Of a DNA stretch of 64,000 bases, positions 11,547 through 22,885 are shown in pieces; the stretch's first letter is position 1, and each line of letters starts with the position of its first letter. This stretch comes from Anthopleura xanthogrammica (Eukaryota; Cnidaria; Anthozoa; Actiniaria; Actiniidae). The translations under genes were made by a program, and so were the position numbers. The stretch is from NCBI GenBank assembly GCA_964019055.1, contig OZ025220.1, positions 3,875,978 to 3,939,977 on the forward strand, given 5' to 3'. The notes beneath the pieces were generated by a model. That model was not told the DNA's origin, searched no databases, and saw nothing but the letters and a program-made list of their open reading frames with translations.

Positions 11547-11835
11547 GATCATACTCAGACAATTTGTTTACACCATTTTCATAATTACGCGACCAACGGC
11601 AGCCCAAGACGTCTGGGATTAAAAAACCGAGACGACTCGGATTATAGTTGTTTGGGTCGAGTAATTACGACAATTGATATAATCCCCTCTAATCACAAAA
11701 GCGTTGATTATTTCTTTAGCTTAGCTTTCCAGCACCCACGAAGCCAATTATAAGGCAATGTTTGACCATCAAACAGGATAAATGTTCGTTCGTTGACTTT
11801 TCCCAACCAATCACAATGCGCGTATCGCTTTTCAG

Positions 11836-11920
11836 GTGTGAGAAAAACGATACGTCCAATTAGAAGCCACGTACGGCTTTTCTTCACGTGTGAGAAAAAC
11901 GATACGTCCAATCAGAAGCC
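11836..11920. repeat. 33-bp direct repeat pair
   Basis: gtgtgagaaaaacgatacgt followed by ccaat(t/c)agaagcc occurs at 11836-11868 and again at 11888-11920 with one mismatch, 52 bp apart. Confidence 0.9.
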
Positions 11921-11961
11921 GGCAGCAACGGGCTCCACTGCTCTTTCGTGTGAGACTTTCG

Positions 11962-12392
11962 ACTAAGCTAGAAAGTTTTTATTTCAAAACATGAATGAAA
12001 CTATATTTTAGACGACAAAACCAAAGAGAAAATCGATGAATTACCAATAGTAGAGTGGAGGAAAAGCTGCCTGAGATGCAAATCTATTGGAAAAGTTCTT
12101 TAAAAGTACTGAAAACTTAAACAACAACGAGGAAAGTCAGCTTCAGTTGCTTTTGTAAGAAGACGACTTCGGTGAGACCTAAACTAGAAAGTTTGAGTTC
12201 AAAACATGGATGAAAATATAATTTAGACGACGAAACCAAAGAGAAAATCGATGAAATACCAATAGTAGAGCGGAGGAAAAGCTGACCGAGATGTAAATCT
12301 CGTCGAAAAGTTCTTTAAAATGTATTAAACAACAACGAGGAATTGAAAGGCAGCTTTGCCGTGTAAGAAGGCGACAGAAACTTCGGTAAGCC
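11962..12392. repeat. ~217-bp tandem duplication
   Basis: Two adjacent copies, about 11962-12178 and 12179-12392, share phrases in order: ctagaaagttt, caaaacatg.atgaaa, ccaaagagaaaatcgatgaa, taccaatagtagag, aaaagttctttaaaa and aacaacaacgagga. They are roughly 85 percent identical by eye with small indels. Confidence 0.85.
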
Positions 12393-12641
12393 TTCTCAAT
12401 CATTCATGGTGTAAACTAAAAACCTAGAAGTTGAAAAGATTAAACTTAAAAACCGAATTAGAATTTTTAATAAGAATAAGTTTTTATTATGCTTGTAAAA
12501 CAGCGTTGTAAAATAAAGAATTATTGCAATATTATTTTTAGTTTGGAAACTGAGCTTTGTTTACAAACTTTGTAAACTAAAATAGTCTCTAATTCAAACC
12601 AAATTGAAAATCTCGGTATGAATATAATAAAAAGAAAACAC

Positions 12642-12776
12642 CATGGAAAGTGCTTTGTACAGTTTTTATTCACTCGTTGTTTCGTATCATAAAACTCACG
12701 CGCTCGAAGACTCGCTTGTTCGTTTTATGATACTTCACAACTCGTGAATAAAAACCGTACGCTCGCACTTTCCATG
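12642..12776. repeat. 135-bp inverted-repeat hairpin (MITE-like)
   Basis: The ends catggaaagtgc and gcactttccatg are exact reverse complements. Inner blocks (gtacagtttttattcactcg against cgtgaataaaaaccgtac, and tcgtatcataaaac against gttttatgatac) are also paired, so almost the whole element folds back. Confidence 0.85.
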
Positions 12777-12959
12777 AAGTAATCTCTATATGTTTAATGC
12801 CTGCTGCATGCACAACTGTAATTCCATTCAATTTGATTATGTTCGAAATATATGTTCTCAGTAATCTAACCTCATGGGAAGCGTAATAAATTCAAATTGT
12901 TTACTGGTAAATCAGGTGCGAACGCGCAATCTACTTACCGATTAGAGCGTTTTTCGTAT

Positions 12960-13073
12960 GAGTGGGAAACTGACCGTACCGTACCGTAACCGTACCGTAA
13001 GTTCTATAAAAACATTCGGAAATTTACCAGTAACAGTACCGTAACTGTGCAGTTTACGGTCAGTTTCCCACTC
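12960..13073. repeat. 114-bp inverted-repeat hairpin with accgt subrepeats
   Basis: The terminal 16 bp gagtgggaaactgacc is the exact reverse complement of ggtcagtttcccactc. The interior carries several taccgt/accgta repeats on both arms. Structure of a small MITE. Confidence 0.85.
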
Positions 13074-13639
13074 AAGCAGTAATGCTGTAATTTTTACTAC
13101 AAAATTTATGTGTCATTGCATGGTCAGTACAGTTTGTTGTCAATTCTCAAAAGAAAAATACATCGAGTTTGTCGGAAACAGAAAGGAATTTTCAAGAGGA
13201 TAAATATTAATAACAGTAAATTAATGAGAAGTGAATTTAATGATTCTTATAAAACTTACTTAAGTTGGCGCGCATTTTCAAATTGTTGTTGCATTGCAGA
13301 CATATGCGTACCAAGTACGTAATAAATGGAAAAGAATCATTTCTACTTCGTTCAGTTACATATAATTTTCATTTAACTTTCAATACAAACGCCGGAAAAT
13401 GTTGCCTACTATTCGTACTTTTTTGTTCTCTACTCTATTTTGGTGTCGGCTGTGTAACTGTACTGACCACAACTGACAAGGTTATATTTACAGTCAAACT
13501 GGGCAGGGTCCTGAGGGGGGGGGGGGGTATCTAATTCAATTTGCCAGTAAATCTCAATCCCATTTTTCCATTTTCTCAGCCCGAAAACAGGCAAATCCCT
13601 GCTTCCATTTCACCTCTCTTTTTTTTTTTTTTTTTCATT

Positions 13640-14420
13640 CTCGACTTAATTCTTCGAGTATTGATTTGATTATTCGATTCGAAGATTCATTTTTGAAAAC
13701 GAAGTAAAATAATCGATATTTATTTAGAAGAATGAAGGCATTAATGATCTATACACGTTCACACTTTAGGTAGTTTTACTGTAACTTCCGTTTTTTTTCA
13801 TTGAAAACAAACTGTATTATTCTTATCATTAACTTTATTCCATGTTTGTCTTTTCCAACAATAATTGTTATAATGTAATGATATTAACATAGAGTACTAA
13901 CACTAAAAGTGCATAACCTAAATAGAATACTGTTTAATTGGTAGAGTGCTCGCATTATATATATATACATTAATACTAAATAGTATTAAAGCCTTTGTTC
14001 AATAAGTGCTATTTAGTATTAATTAGTACTATTTGTTTCACGGTTTTAGTGTGTGCAATCTACTTAAGAGTGCTAATTAGTTGCTATTTTTCAGCAATAA
14101 TGGCATTCATATTCTAGTAGCACCATTACTTTACCCAAAAACTTGATGTGATAATAGATACATGTAAAATATTGAAACTCTAAAATCTACATAAAATTTT
14201 ATTTTTAAGTATATTTACAGGTTAATAATCACACTTTAACCATGCTACACAAACCGAAAGTTTGTTTTTGCATTAGAAACTAACCCAAACAATAGTAAAA
14301 TGGAAAACAATGACTCTTTCAATAAGAATTCTACTATAATTTCAATAGTCAAGTGTAATCACAGTAAATCTATCTTATTGCCAGCACCCAACAACTAAAC
14401 TGACCACAGATCTTAATCAA
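13640..14420. other. non-coding, 3' flank of the KDZ gene
   Basis: AT-rich sequence with recurrent 'tagtatta/agtacta' phrases (13895-14040). It should contain the 3' untranslated region of the minus-strand KDZ gene, and possibly the end of that transposon, but I could not identify a terminal repeat. Confidence 0.4.
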
Positions 14421-15025
14421 TTACTCATCTTCAAAGTTGTAATCACCATCAGTATCATCTTCACAACAATCATCACAACTTTCATCATTACGACATTCAT
14501 CATCCTCAAGCACATCTTCAGAATTCCTATTAAGGGGAGGAATATCACCCAAGGTTGCCCAGGATTGGACCGCCTCCATATGATATGGTACAACCTTAAG
14601 GTCTTCCCATTGTTTCACCAAACTATTTGTAATTAAACGTATGGTTAATATTTTTGCTCCAACAAGAGCTTTAATCCCTTGGGAATATAGGGAGTTGCTT
14701 GCTAATGTGTTTAGGTATATAAATAAATGATCAATTTGCTTATGGTAGAATGCAAATAGCTGTATCATTTCTTGTTTTACAAAAGCTATTTCCTCTTTAC
14801 ATCTCTCCTTGAGACATAATGTGTCAACAAGCTGCTGTCTGATAGAAGCAGGTGTTGTTTTTGGGCCAGCACTAGTACTACCACCATAGAATGGGCTGTT
14901 GGGGTCTTTTATCTCGTCAAACACCAATGTGCTCCCCATTTCATTATACGTGAGTGAACTTCTTCTTAGCAAATCGGTAACTTTGTTTATCTGTTTTGAC
15001 AGCTTGATAGCTATACTCTGCCCAT
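14421..15025 (-). CDS. KDZ last exon: acidic C-terminus
   Basis: Starts after TTTTCACAG, completing an Asp codon, and reads GQSIAIKLSKQINKVTDLLR, then a helical region that may pack on the catalytic core, ending in an Asp/Glu/Cys-rich tail (residues DDECRNDESCDDCCEDD). Stop at 14421-14423. Strongly acidic tails are seen in many KDZ proteins. Confidence 0.75.
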
Positions 15026-16792
15026 CTGTGAAAAAAATATATAGTATATGTATATATAAGTAGACTACACTATATTTATGCTCTGCACTTCTGTGTATCG
15101 AGCACTGTTATGCAGCATAGACAAGACATACTGTGATAGTATACGTAGTATATAGGCCATACTATACATGGTACCACAGAGTTTACAGTGCACAAATGTT
15201 AATGTGAAGCTGGACCAACTGATAGACACTCAATCATATCTACAGTTGCTCCCAAATCCCAAGCCCATGCCACAAGGTAAACTTTGATGATGATGCTAAT
15301 CTCAAAATATTGAAGTAAATTTTTGGCATCAATAGAAGGAACAAATCATAATATAAGACAGCATAACAATAAAATAGTAAAATATAGATGTTGATGCTCT
15401 ACTTACCTGCATATTTCTTCTTCATTTCTAGTAGAAATAACCTCTCTGATGCTATTCTTTGCATCTTCAGCTTTAGAATTTCTTTTTTCTTGAGTTGGAG
15501 ATTATTCTTTGCTGAAACAAAGTTTTGTTCAGCCTCTTCCCATCTTGTTTTAATTTTGTTCTTTCTTTCAATTGCGGAAACAGCTCTTTCATTTCGGGAA
15601 AGTAAATATGAACTATAAGGATACTGGGCTCTGCTCCATCTGGTGTATATTGGGGTATAAACAAGGCTGTGCATCATGTCACCAAAATCCTGATCCCTGA
15701 TGATTGGTTTAAGTATGCATTAGTTTGAGATCATATATACCTTTGTTTCTTTTTTTTTATTTCTTCAACTTGCTGCTGGTTTTCATCAGTTGCATAAACA
15801 AGCTGGTTTCTAATGAGATGAAAGAGGAAAGTTGTTAACAGATCAGGTCCCAATGTTGACTGATTCCATAATCCGACGGTTTTGCTTCTCAGGTTTTTGA
15901 CATAAGAATTTGACAGAGAGCAAACTTGGACCATCTTATAAATGGAATAGGTCTATAGTCTCAATGCTTTCTCTCTTCCTTTTTTTAAAAAAAGAAGAAA
16001 CAATTTGCATGATTGGTCAGTGCTATGATTTGCAGATAATCAAATCAAGTTATGTAATTATGTCTATCACACAACAAAATACCTTAGTCTTGTTTTCCAT
16101 TAGCAAATCTGCATACTGCTCTCGCCAATCCAGCTCTAACGCTAAATAAAGAAACAATGTACATCAATTCAGTATAACACTCTCTGTAATAAAACATTAA
16201 ACATCAGATTGAATGTATACGCAAGGAAAAAATAAAAAACATTACATCATAAATAAAAACTGGAATAAACACACACCTTTCTCCTTTGGGGTGATGGATG
16301 CCAATTCAGCTGACTGCCATTCTTTGATGTCATTTACTTCACAGGGCACTGCAATACAATTAACAGCAATTACTCAGACTGTAGTCATGAATTTATTTAA
16401 TACACTTAAATGATTGTTCGTTAAGTAATCATGAGGTCCTTAAATTTTGAAAATCATATTTACTATGAAATAGTTTTCCTCATTAAAGATTACTACTTTT
16501 ATTACATACAAGCAACACAACATTGAGATCTATGCAATATACCTCAAACAATAAATGTATTAACACTGAAATAATTAAAAAGCTTATAAATTGTGTCAAC
16601 TTCAGTTTTTATTTCACACCTGGCAATGATCTTGACAACTCTTTGATCTTGTCATCAGTGTCTGCTGTCTCTGCTCTTTTTAGTTTGGCTTTTAGTTAAA
16701 AACCTGCAACTCAATAGAATTATATGATTTATATTCTTACAATATAATATCACTGTTAATACAATTATAATATATAATTATATAAAAATGTA

Positions 16793-16910
16793 TAGAGTGG
16801 TTTTCATAAATAGTGTAAATCATTTGGATGAGAACAAAAGAAAACAACTGAATTAGAATTTACTATTAGTTTAGACTGTAACTATTTCACGATTTATGAA
16901 AACCACTCTA
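16793..16910. mobile_element. 118-bp MITE in a KDZ intron
   Basis: The ends tagagtggttttcataaat and atttatgaaaaccactcta are perfect 19-bp reverse complements enclosing about 80 bp. It lies in the intron between KDZ exons 10 and 11. The flanking bases allow a TA duplication on the left, but the right flank is ambiguous. Confidence 0.85.
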
Positions 16911-16948
16911 CTCTGAATCAAACTTCAATTGCATGAACATTAAATTAC

Positions 16949-17129
16949 CAAATTTCTTTCTCAACTTTTCTCTATAATACAGACGAGCATCTGTTAACAC
17001 ATCTGCTCTTTTGTCAGCAGACATTTCCTTGGTCATTCTTGAGAAGTCCCTAAGAAATGCCCACAGACGCTCTACGCCCTCTCCATCAGTAAGGCCTAAT
17101 CCTTCTTTCCGTCTTGGGTTGTACTTTAC
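16949..17129 (-). CDS. KDZ exon 10: catalytic Glu (GEGVERLW motif)
   Basis: 60 codons plus one base, acceptor TTTATAG, donor G|GTAATT. It encodes NPRRKEGLGLTDGEGVERLW, with the catalytic Glu in the GEG-ER-W signature that diagnoses KDZ transposases, followed by a basic helix. No stop in this exon. Confidence 0.88.
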
Positions 17130-17663
17130 CTATAAATTTAAAGCAATATAAATAATCCTTTAATTATTAAAGGATGTACCTTTAAAAATATGTAACACAG
17201 AAAATAAATGACAAATTTAATGGCTGTCAGGTTAGACCTTCCACTTCTTGCTGAGACATTATGCTTTAGTACTGCTCTGGGAATGTAATATTAAATAATA
17301 AGAGATAAATTTCCAGTCATTCTATTGTTTTCATATAATCATGAGTGATTGGATAATTTGTGGGAATTTTGTTTCAGTGGCTTTGGTTCAAGTAGTCGCA
17401 CTGTAATACAGCGGTATTTTATTATAAAACTGTAAGAAAAAGTATTTGTGCATTACAACTATCTACTACCATATAAAATGACCTTATTAATTATAACCTG
17501 ACAAGAAGCCTTGTGTCCAAAACAGTGAAATATTGGTATATCAAGTTCAACACCTTCTAAAAGACTGTCTTGGTTGGTACCCTATATAAAAAGAAAATAA
17601 ATTTAATATAATATTTTTTGTAGCTGAATTTATAACAAATTTGGCATGTTGTATTAAAAGTAC

Positions 17664-17775
17664 CTTGATATGTTTATCAAGAATGCAGGCGATATCATAC
17701 ATAACAACCAGGGCCAGATTTTTCCCTGCAGTTTGAAGCTTTAACTGGTTCAACTCATAAATTGAGTATGAGATC
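17664..17775 (-). CDS. KDZ exon 8: second proposed catalytic Asp (YDIAC motif)
   Basis: 112 bp. The first base completes an Arg codon from the preceding exon (LKYGER). The translation ends ALVVMYDIACILDKHIK, the KDZ hallmark 'YDI-C' strand with the second catalytic Asp. The next exon (17581-17498) continues with ELDIPIFHCFGHKASCQ, as expected for the family. Confidence 0.85.
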
Positions 17776-18517
17776 CTGAAATCAAGATCAATTTATTATT
17801 AATTGTTGATACTTGGTCAATGATTTCAATCTATATTAGACTAACCTTTCACCGTATTTAAGGTGGCTTCCTATAGTATTTTTCAGACCATACCTTTCAT
17901 TTTCATTTGGCTTATTCATAGTCTTAACTTATACCTATATACTTGATTCTTGGACCAGTTGTAGAGCTAAGATAAAATTTTAAAATGATGTTAATTTAAG
18001 CTTGATTGACGTTACCTTGGCAACGATAAACAAATATTGTTGAAATTGGTTTTTATCGAATAACTCTAAAACTCGATGAGACCTAGACAAGCGGCAAACG
18101 ACATCATCAACTTCAAGCTATTCCAAAACGATTCCAACTATTTTAAAGAAAATTAATCTGTTAGATTTCAAGTAATTCGCCGAAATATTCTAAAGCCGTG
18201 ATTTTCGCACATTGAAAGTTACGGCGGCCCGAGAGATACTCAGAAAAACCAAATTACTATTAAAATACTCGAAATCTACACTGTACCATAGAATATGTTG
18301 ATGAAAATAATTACTTAGTAATCCATTAAATATGTTATTAGTATTTCATCTAACTCTTTAACTTTCATCATCAGTATCTACCTATATTCAACTTGCGAAA
18401 TGTGCTGCATTCAGTGTTAGGAAATGAAAGAACAAAACAAGAGAAAAATATCATTTCAATTGGCATTTTACATTTCCCTCTTATATTCTTAATCTAAGAA
18501 CAAGGTTTATTTTTTAC

Positions 18518-18691
18518 CTTTTCAACATCAGCTCCTTCATTTGAATAGCTATCAACAAACGAATCCACTTAACCTTGATCACTAAAAAATAATGATGAAT
18601 GACGCATCTGTCCCCTTTGACTTGTTCCTTTAGATCTCTTGCGCACGAGTCCCATACAGGCATCCATGCTCTCAATCAAAGTACCATTTTC
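18518..18691 (-). CDS. KDZ exon 6: first proposed catalytic Asp, with TAA stop
   Basis: 58 codons between CACAG and GTAAAA. It contains SMDACMGLVRKRSKG, the usual position of the first catalytic Asp followed by the 'GLVRK' strand. After RHSSLFFSDQG the frame meets TAA (18569-18571), then continues in the same frame as VDSFVDSYSNEGADVEK to a donor at exactly the right phase. A single-base nonsense change is the simplest reading. Confidence 0.75.
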
Positions 18692-19384
18692 CTGTGACAA
18701 CATGACAAGAATGTACACATTAATACAATAGTGTTTTGAATTCATGATCACAACAAACAGTTTTGTTTTTTAACAAACCTCAGGACATAATGGACATATG
18801 GATCCATTATCCAAGTCTTGACATTGCCTTGACATGTAACTGCACTGATAGGAGAACTGCCTGTTTAGCAAATTATAAAATGAATTTTAATTGTAAACAT
18901 TATACTAAGACTTGATTACGGTCAATTAGCACAATGAATCAAGCTTTGGATATACGATATGTATCATATATGCTTTAGTAATTACCTGAACTCTTCAAAG
19001 CAGCCAGAGTTTAAAATATTATAAAGAGATACAACCTAGAAATTTGAAAAGGTTGTATTAGAAATTATTAAGTCATAAATATTGTCACATGAATCTTGTT
19101 ATCAGTATAGCCAATATGTGTGAAAAGCTTTTCAATAGAGCACCTATAATTGACGATACTCAATAAACTATAACAGGCATTTGTCAAGATCTTGGCTTAG
19201 AAGACTTTTAAAATAATACAGTATTATGATGGCTAAAGTAATATATTCTAAAAATTACAAATTAAATTAAAAAAGATATTACACATACATAATATTACAC
19301 TATAATATCATATTATTATAATCAATACAGTCAAATTCCCACTGCCAGGCTAACATTCTAAATAAAAAGTGGACAAACACTTAC

Positions 19385-19605
19385 TAGTGTTGGGTGTAGT
19401 GGTGGAAGTAAGGCTTTGAGAACTTCTACAAAATTAAAGACTGACACTTGGCATTGGAGAAAAAGCTTTTCACACAACCTCATAAGAGGTATGTGAAAAG
19501 CTACAGTTGGTTTATCTGGAGAACCTGGCCAGAAGTTCATACGTACAAGAGTGGCTGCAGTGCTCTCACAGCTGCAGACTTCAACAAATTTTAAATGCTG
19601 ACGTC
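19385..19605 (-). CDS. KDZ exon 3: conserved pre-catalytic block
   Basis: 221 bp that completes a Gly codon split from exon 2 (LTLIDIYG). It encodes GRQHLKFVEVCSCES, VRMNFWPGSPDKPTVAF and LFLQCQVSVFNFVEVLKAL, the arrangement common to KDZ transposases. Acceptor TTTTATAG and donor CTA|GTAAGT are both good. Confidence 0.8.
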
Positions 19606-20213
19606 CTATAAAACAATAAACAAAATACATATTATAAAGAATTAACATCCATGGTATACTGTAAGTGGGCATCAGATAATGGTGTATGTTTACATTTGAG
19701 AAATAAAATTTAAAGCTATAATAAAGATGACTTCATAAACAAGAAGAAGCCATAGCATTCCATTTATCAATATTTGACAGAACCAATTAATGTAATAATA
19801 CAAATAATGTATGTAACATTTACTGTTAATATCTCCTTATCTCAAAAAGGCAATCTGAAATCTTTATATTTTTGAAGTCATTTTTATTAAATATTGAAAG
19901 TTTTAAGTTTATGCAAATGAGGTAAATATATTTTGAGCTTACGTCCACCAGATAAGCATTTACCAAATCCAGATATTTGTACTATATATCAAAACAATGC
20001 AGTACGCCAATAGAATCAAAAAGAACTCACCATAGATGTCAATTAGTGTGAACAATTTTCTGATTTTAGTGGAGCAGTTGTGGCCATAACCAACGACGCC
20101 ATGATCAGGATATAGAGGAATAAAGTTGTTGTCCTACAAGTATATATAATGCCAATTAGCTTAGCTTATATACTGTTTAACATGCTATTAGAAGTTGATG
20201 ATAACTTGCTTAC

Positions 20214-20645
20214 CTGCTATAAATCTAGTACATGCAACTGGTTAGTAAATCTGTGCGATTCAGTCGCACATTCACGACAAAAGAACCATCCTGGTCCACA
20301 CTCGACACAGCGTATAGTTGCCGTTGTGTTTGAACACACACGGCATGGAGTTTCAGGTAAAACCAAACTCTCCACATAAGCTGTGAAGAGCTCTTCGCTG
20401 ACTTTGGTCCAGTTTAGAAAACGGTTTGATTTTCTAAAGGCATCTTTCGATGTACCACCATGACTAGCTTCGTCTACAGGATGGTCTTCAGTATTAATGG
20501 TTTCGAACAACAATTCAATCTCCTCTGTTGAATTCTGTTGACGATTACTTGTCTCAACTGTTAAGGGGACAGTAATTTTCTTTTTACGACCACCAGGATA
20601 ATAAATTGCAGTCTTAACTTTAGATCTTTTTATAACGTGTCTCAT
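20214..20645 (-). CDS. KDZ exon 1: CxC cysteine-cluster N-terminus
   Basis: ATG at 20645 opens 144 codons to the donor CAG|GTAAGC. A basic, low-complexity leader precedes TPCRVCSNTTATIRC, VECGPGWFFCREC and ESHRF, a B-box-like metal-binding cluster typical of the region before KDZ catalytic domains. The penultimate codon is TAG (20217-20219), where a Trp codon (TGG) would give the expected ending HVLDLWQ. The rest of the exon is intact. Confidence 0.8.
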
Positions 20646-20845
20646 CGTCTCATCACGGAGAAAGCTTCGCAAAAACCAAAATTTCTGTCACATATAACAA
20701 TGCTGTCACGAGCTCTTTTGATTGGTTGATTTAGAAACAAAGGAGCGGTTGCTGGGCTGGAAGGCAGGGAAGACCTTCTAGGATGGGCATTGGCTGTTGG
20801 TCTAAATTTAAACTAATGGGATCTGTCCATTTAGACTACGTAAGA

Positions 20846-22885
20846 ACGGTGTGCCGAGTCGGTTTTCACTAACTCCAAACCTTTTTGGAGATATTTCAAA
20901 GCTAAGTCATCCAACTCTTCGACTCCCGACATAATGAAGTTCAATGAATCAAAACTTTCCACTGCCGAGGATAAGGCTAATGCCTTTAATACTTATTTCG
21001 CCTCTGTTTTCAATCGTGATACAAGCGAACAAATTCCATCTAACTCCACAAGCCCGTTGGGCAATTCACTTAATGAACTTCGTGTATCGGCATCTGAAGT
21101 GGAAAGTCTCTTGTCCAAACTGTCACCTTCTAAAGCAACTGGCCCTGATGGTATTCCTTCTATTATGTTAAAACGGTGTGCAACTGTGATTGCACCTTCA
21201 CTTGCTGCCCTGTTTAATCTCTCTCTTAATCAGGGCAAAGTTCCATCCGAGTGGAAAATGGCAAATGTCGTTCCTATTCCTAAAAAGGACGACCCTCATG
21301 ACGTCACCAATTACAGACCCGTTTCTTTGCTTTCAATAGTTTCTAAGGTACTGGAGCACTTGATTTTCGCTAACGTTTCTAACTTTGTAAAAAGTTCTCT
21401 TTATGATCTTCAACATGGCTTCTGTCCTAACAGGTCTTGTGTTACTCAACTCCTCTGTGTTCTTCATGACCTTGGCCGTGCCCTTGATGCCGGCAAGGAA
21501 ATTGACGCTATTTACCTAGACTTTTCCAAAGCTTTTGACTCTGTCTCTCATCGTAAACTTCTTTTCAAATTAAGTTGCTTTGGTATTTCGGGTTCTCTTC
21601 TCGATTGGTTTGGTGACTATGTACACGACCGTGAGCAACGTGTCGTTATAGAAGGTTTTTCCTCCTCTGTTCGTGACGTCACTTCTGGTGTACCTCAGGG
21701 AAGCGTGATTGGCCCCTTATTGTTTCTATTGTATGTCAATGACTTGCCTGAAGTGGCTAACAACAGTACAGTTGCACTTTTCGCGGATGACAGTAAGTGT
21801 TTCCGTGCGATTTATTCGCCTACGGACAATGATCTCCTTCAACTTGATCTTGATTCTATGTGTAGATGGTCCATCTATTGGTCACTTAAATTCAACGCTG
21901 ATAAATCTTTTTTGCTTAGGATTTCGCGCAAGCGCAATCCATCAAATTATGTGTACAAAATCGCAAATGCTCCTATCAGTGTTACGAACTCACATAAAGA
22001 CTTGGGCGTGATTTTTAGTCACGATCTTAAGTGGTCCATTCACATTGCTCATTGTACTTCTAAAGCTAACCGTATGCTCGGATTCCTTCGAAGGAATTGT
22101 TCTCAGATGACAAATGCTCGCTGTCGACGCTTACTCTACATTGCGTTGGTTAGGTCTCATCTTTCGTATGCCAGCGAAGTCTGGTCGCCCCAGAGCTCCG
22201 GTCGCGATCTTGCTCTTCTCGAAGGAGTTCAAAGAAGGGCTACAAAATTCATTTTACAGGATTATAAACTCCCTTATCATTTACGGTTAAAAAAGCTAAA
22301 TCTTCTTCCTATCTCTTATTGGTTGGAACTCAAGGACCTTATCTTCTTTTTCAAATGTAAACAAGGCAATTTTGATCTTGACATTTCCCAGTTTGTTACT
22401 TCTTCTTCCCAACGTTCGTCTCGCACTCGTTCAAGTCAGGCGAATTTACTTCTTCCTAATTCTTGTCGTACTTCTCTCTTCAGGGCTTCTTTTTTCAATC
22501 GTATTGTTTTCCTTTGGAACAGTCTCCCTCTTTCAGTTCGCAACATTTCCTCTGTATCTTCTTTCAAGAGCAATCTGTATTCTCATTACTTTTCTAAACT
22601 TGACTCTACTTTTGACGTCAACAGAATGCGTACATGGAAATCTTTTTGTTCTAAGTGCCGTTCTTATAATCCTAATTGTTGTTCTTAATTGCTCTATTAT
22701 TTCACGGTTTTTTTTTTTGTTTTTTTTTTTGTTTTTTTTTCTATTTTGATGTGTAATTGTATTTTTTATGTATTTATATATTTTTGTTAGGCTGGTCTTA
22801 GCATGGGACTTCTTGTCCTGTTGATCATGCCTTCAACTGGTTAAATCAAAGTTGTAAAGCAGATAAATAAATAAATAAATAAAAA
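20846..22885 (+). mobile_element. 5'-truncated L2/CR1-type non-LTR retrotransposon
   Basis: An open reverse-transcriptase frame enters from about 20846 (FWRYFKAKSS upstream of the ATG at 20934) and runs to 22688. A 200-bp 3' region with T-rich stretches follows, ending in a short (AAAT)n tail at 22861-22885. No endonuclease domain lies upstream, so this is the usual 5' truncation produced by incomplete target-primed reverse transcription. The microsatellite-like tail rather than poly(A) is typical of L2/CR1 clades. Confidence 0.85.
20934..22688 (+). CDS. non-LTR reverse transcriptase (ORF2 C-terminal part)
   Basis: 584 codons in one uninterrupted frame. Motifs in order: ATGPDGIP (finger region), WKMANVVPIPKK, NYRPVSLLS, YDLQHGF (usually QFGF), IYLDFSKAFDSV with the first catalytic Asp, SGVPQGSVIGPLLFLLYVND, and FADD at residues 283-286 with the two catalytic Asp at 285-286. 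Then come HKDLGVIF and a thumb/C-terminal domain ending in a Cys-rich segment (CSKCRSYNPNCC). The enzyme primes cDNA synthesis at nicked target DNA. Because no stop or frameshift is present, the insertion is probably young even though the element lacks its endonuclease and cannot move alone. The ATG at 20934 is internal to the ancestral ORF2, not a true start. Confidence 0.9.
   Translation: MKFNESKLSTAEDKANAFNTYFASVFNRDTSEQIPSNSTSPLGNSLNELRVSASEVESLLSKLSPSKATGPDGIPSIMLKRCATVIAPSLAALFNLSLNQGKVPSEWKMANVVPIPKKDDPHDVTNYRPVSLLSIVSKVLEHLIFANVSNFVKSSLYDLQHGFCPNRSCVTQLLCVLHDLGRALDAGKEIDAIYLDFSKAFDSVSHRKLLFKLSCFGISGSLLDWFGDYVHDREQRVVIEGFSSSVRDVTSGVPQGSVIGPLLFLLYVNDLPEVANNSTVALFADDSKCFRAIYSPTDNDLLQLDLDSMCRWSIYWSLKFNADKSFLLRISRKRNPSNYVYKIANAPISVTNSHKDLGVIFSHDLKWSIHIAHCTSKANRMLGFLRRNCSQMTNARCRRLLYIALVRSHLSYASEVWSPQSSGRDLALLEGVQRRATKFILQDYKLPYHLRLKKLNLLPISYWLELKDLIFFFKCKQGNFDLDISQFVTSSSQRSSRTRSSQANLLLPNSCRTSLFRASFFNRIVFLWNSLPLSVRNISSVSSFKSNLYSHYFSKLDSTFDVNRMRTWKSFCSKCRSYNPNCCS

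Larger units (their letters stand above)
14421..20645 (-). pseudogene. KDZ (Kyakuja-Dileera-Zisupton) transposase, multi-exon, with in-frame stops
   Basis: Sixteen phase-compatible exons can be read on the minus strand: 20645-20214, 20133-20031, 19605-19385, 19035-18986, 18860-18779, 18691-18518, an unresolved one ending at 17846, 17775-17664, 17581-17498, 17129-16949, 16703(or 16688)-16620, 16348-16277, 16141-16083, 15934-15741, 15696-15407 and 15025-14421. Domains in order: an N-terminal cysteine cluster (CRVCS, RCVEC, CREC) of the CxC type associated with KDZ transposases; FWPGSP and FLQCQVSVF blocks; then three acidic motifs expected for the DDE site, namely SMDACMGLVRKRS, MYDIACILDKHIK and TDGEGVERLWAF; then a charged helical tail and a very acidic C-terminus. 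KDZ transposases catalyse DNA transposition and often contain introns. Two exons contain stops in the conserved frame: TAG 20217-20219, two codons before the exon 1 donor, and TAA 18569-18571 after FFSDQG. This suggests a decayed copy. Confidence 0.85.

Noticed and set aside
20934..22749. 75-125-codon ORFs overlapping the reverse transcriptase in other frames
   Set aside because: Shadow frames of the conserved RT frame.
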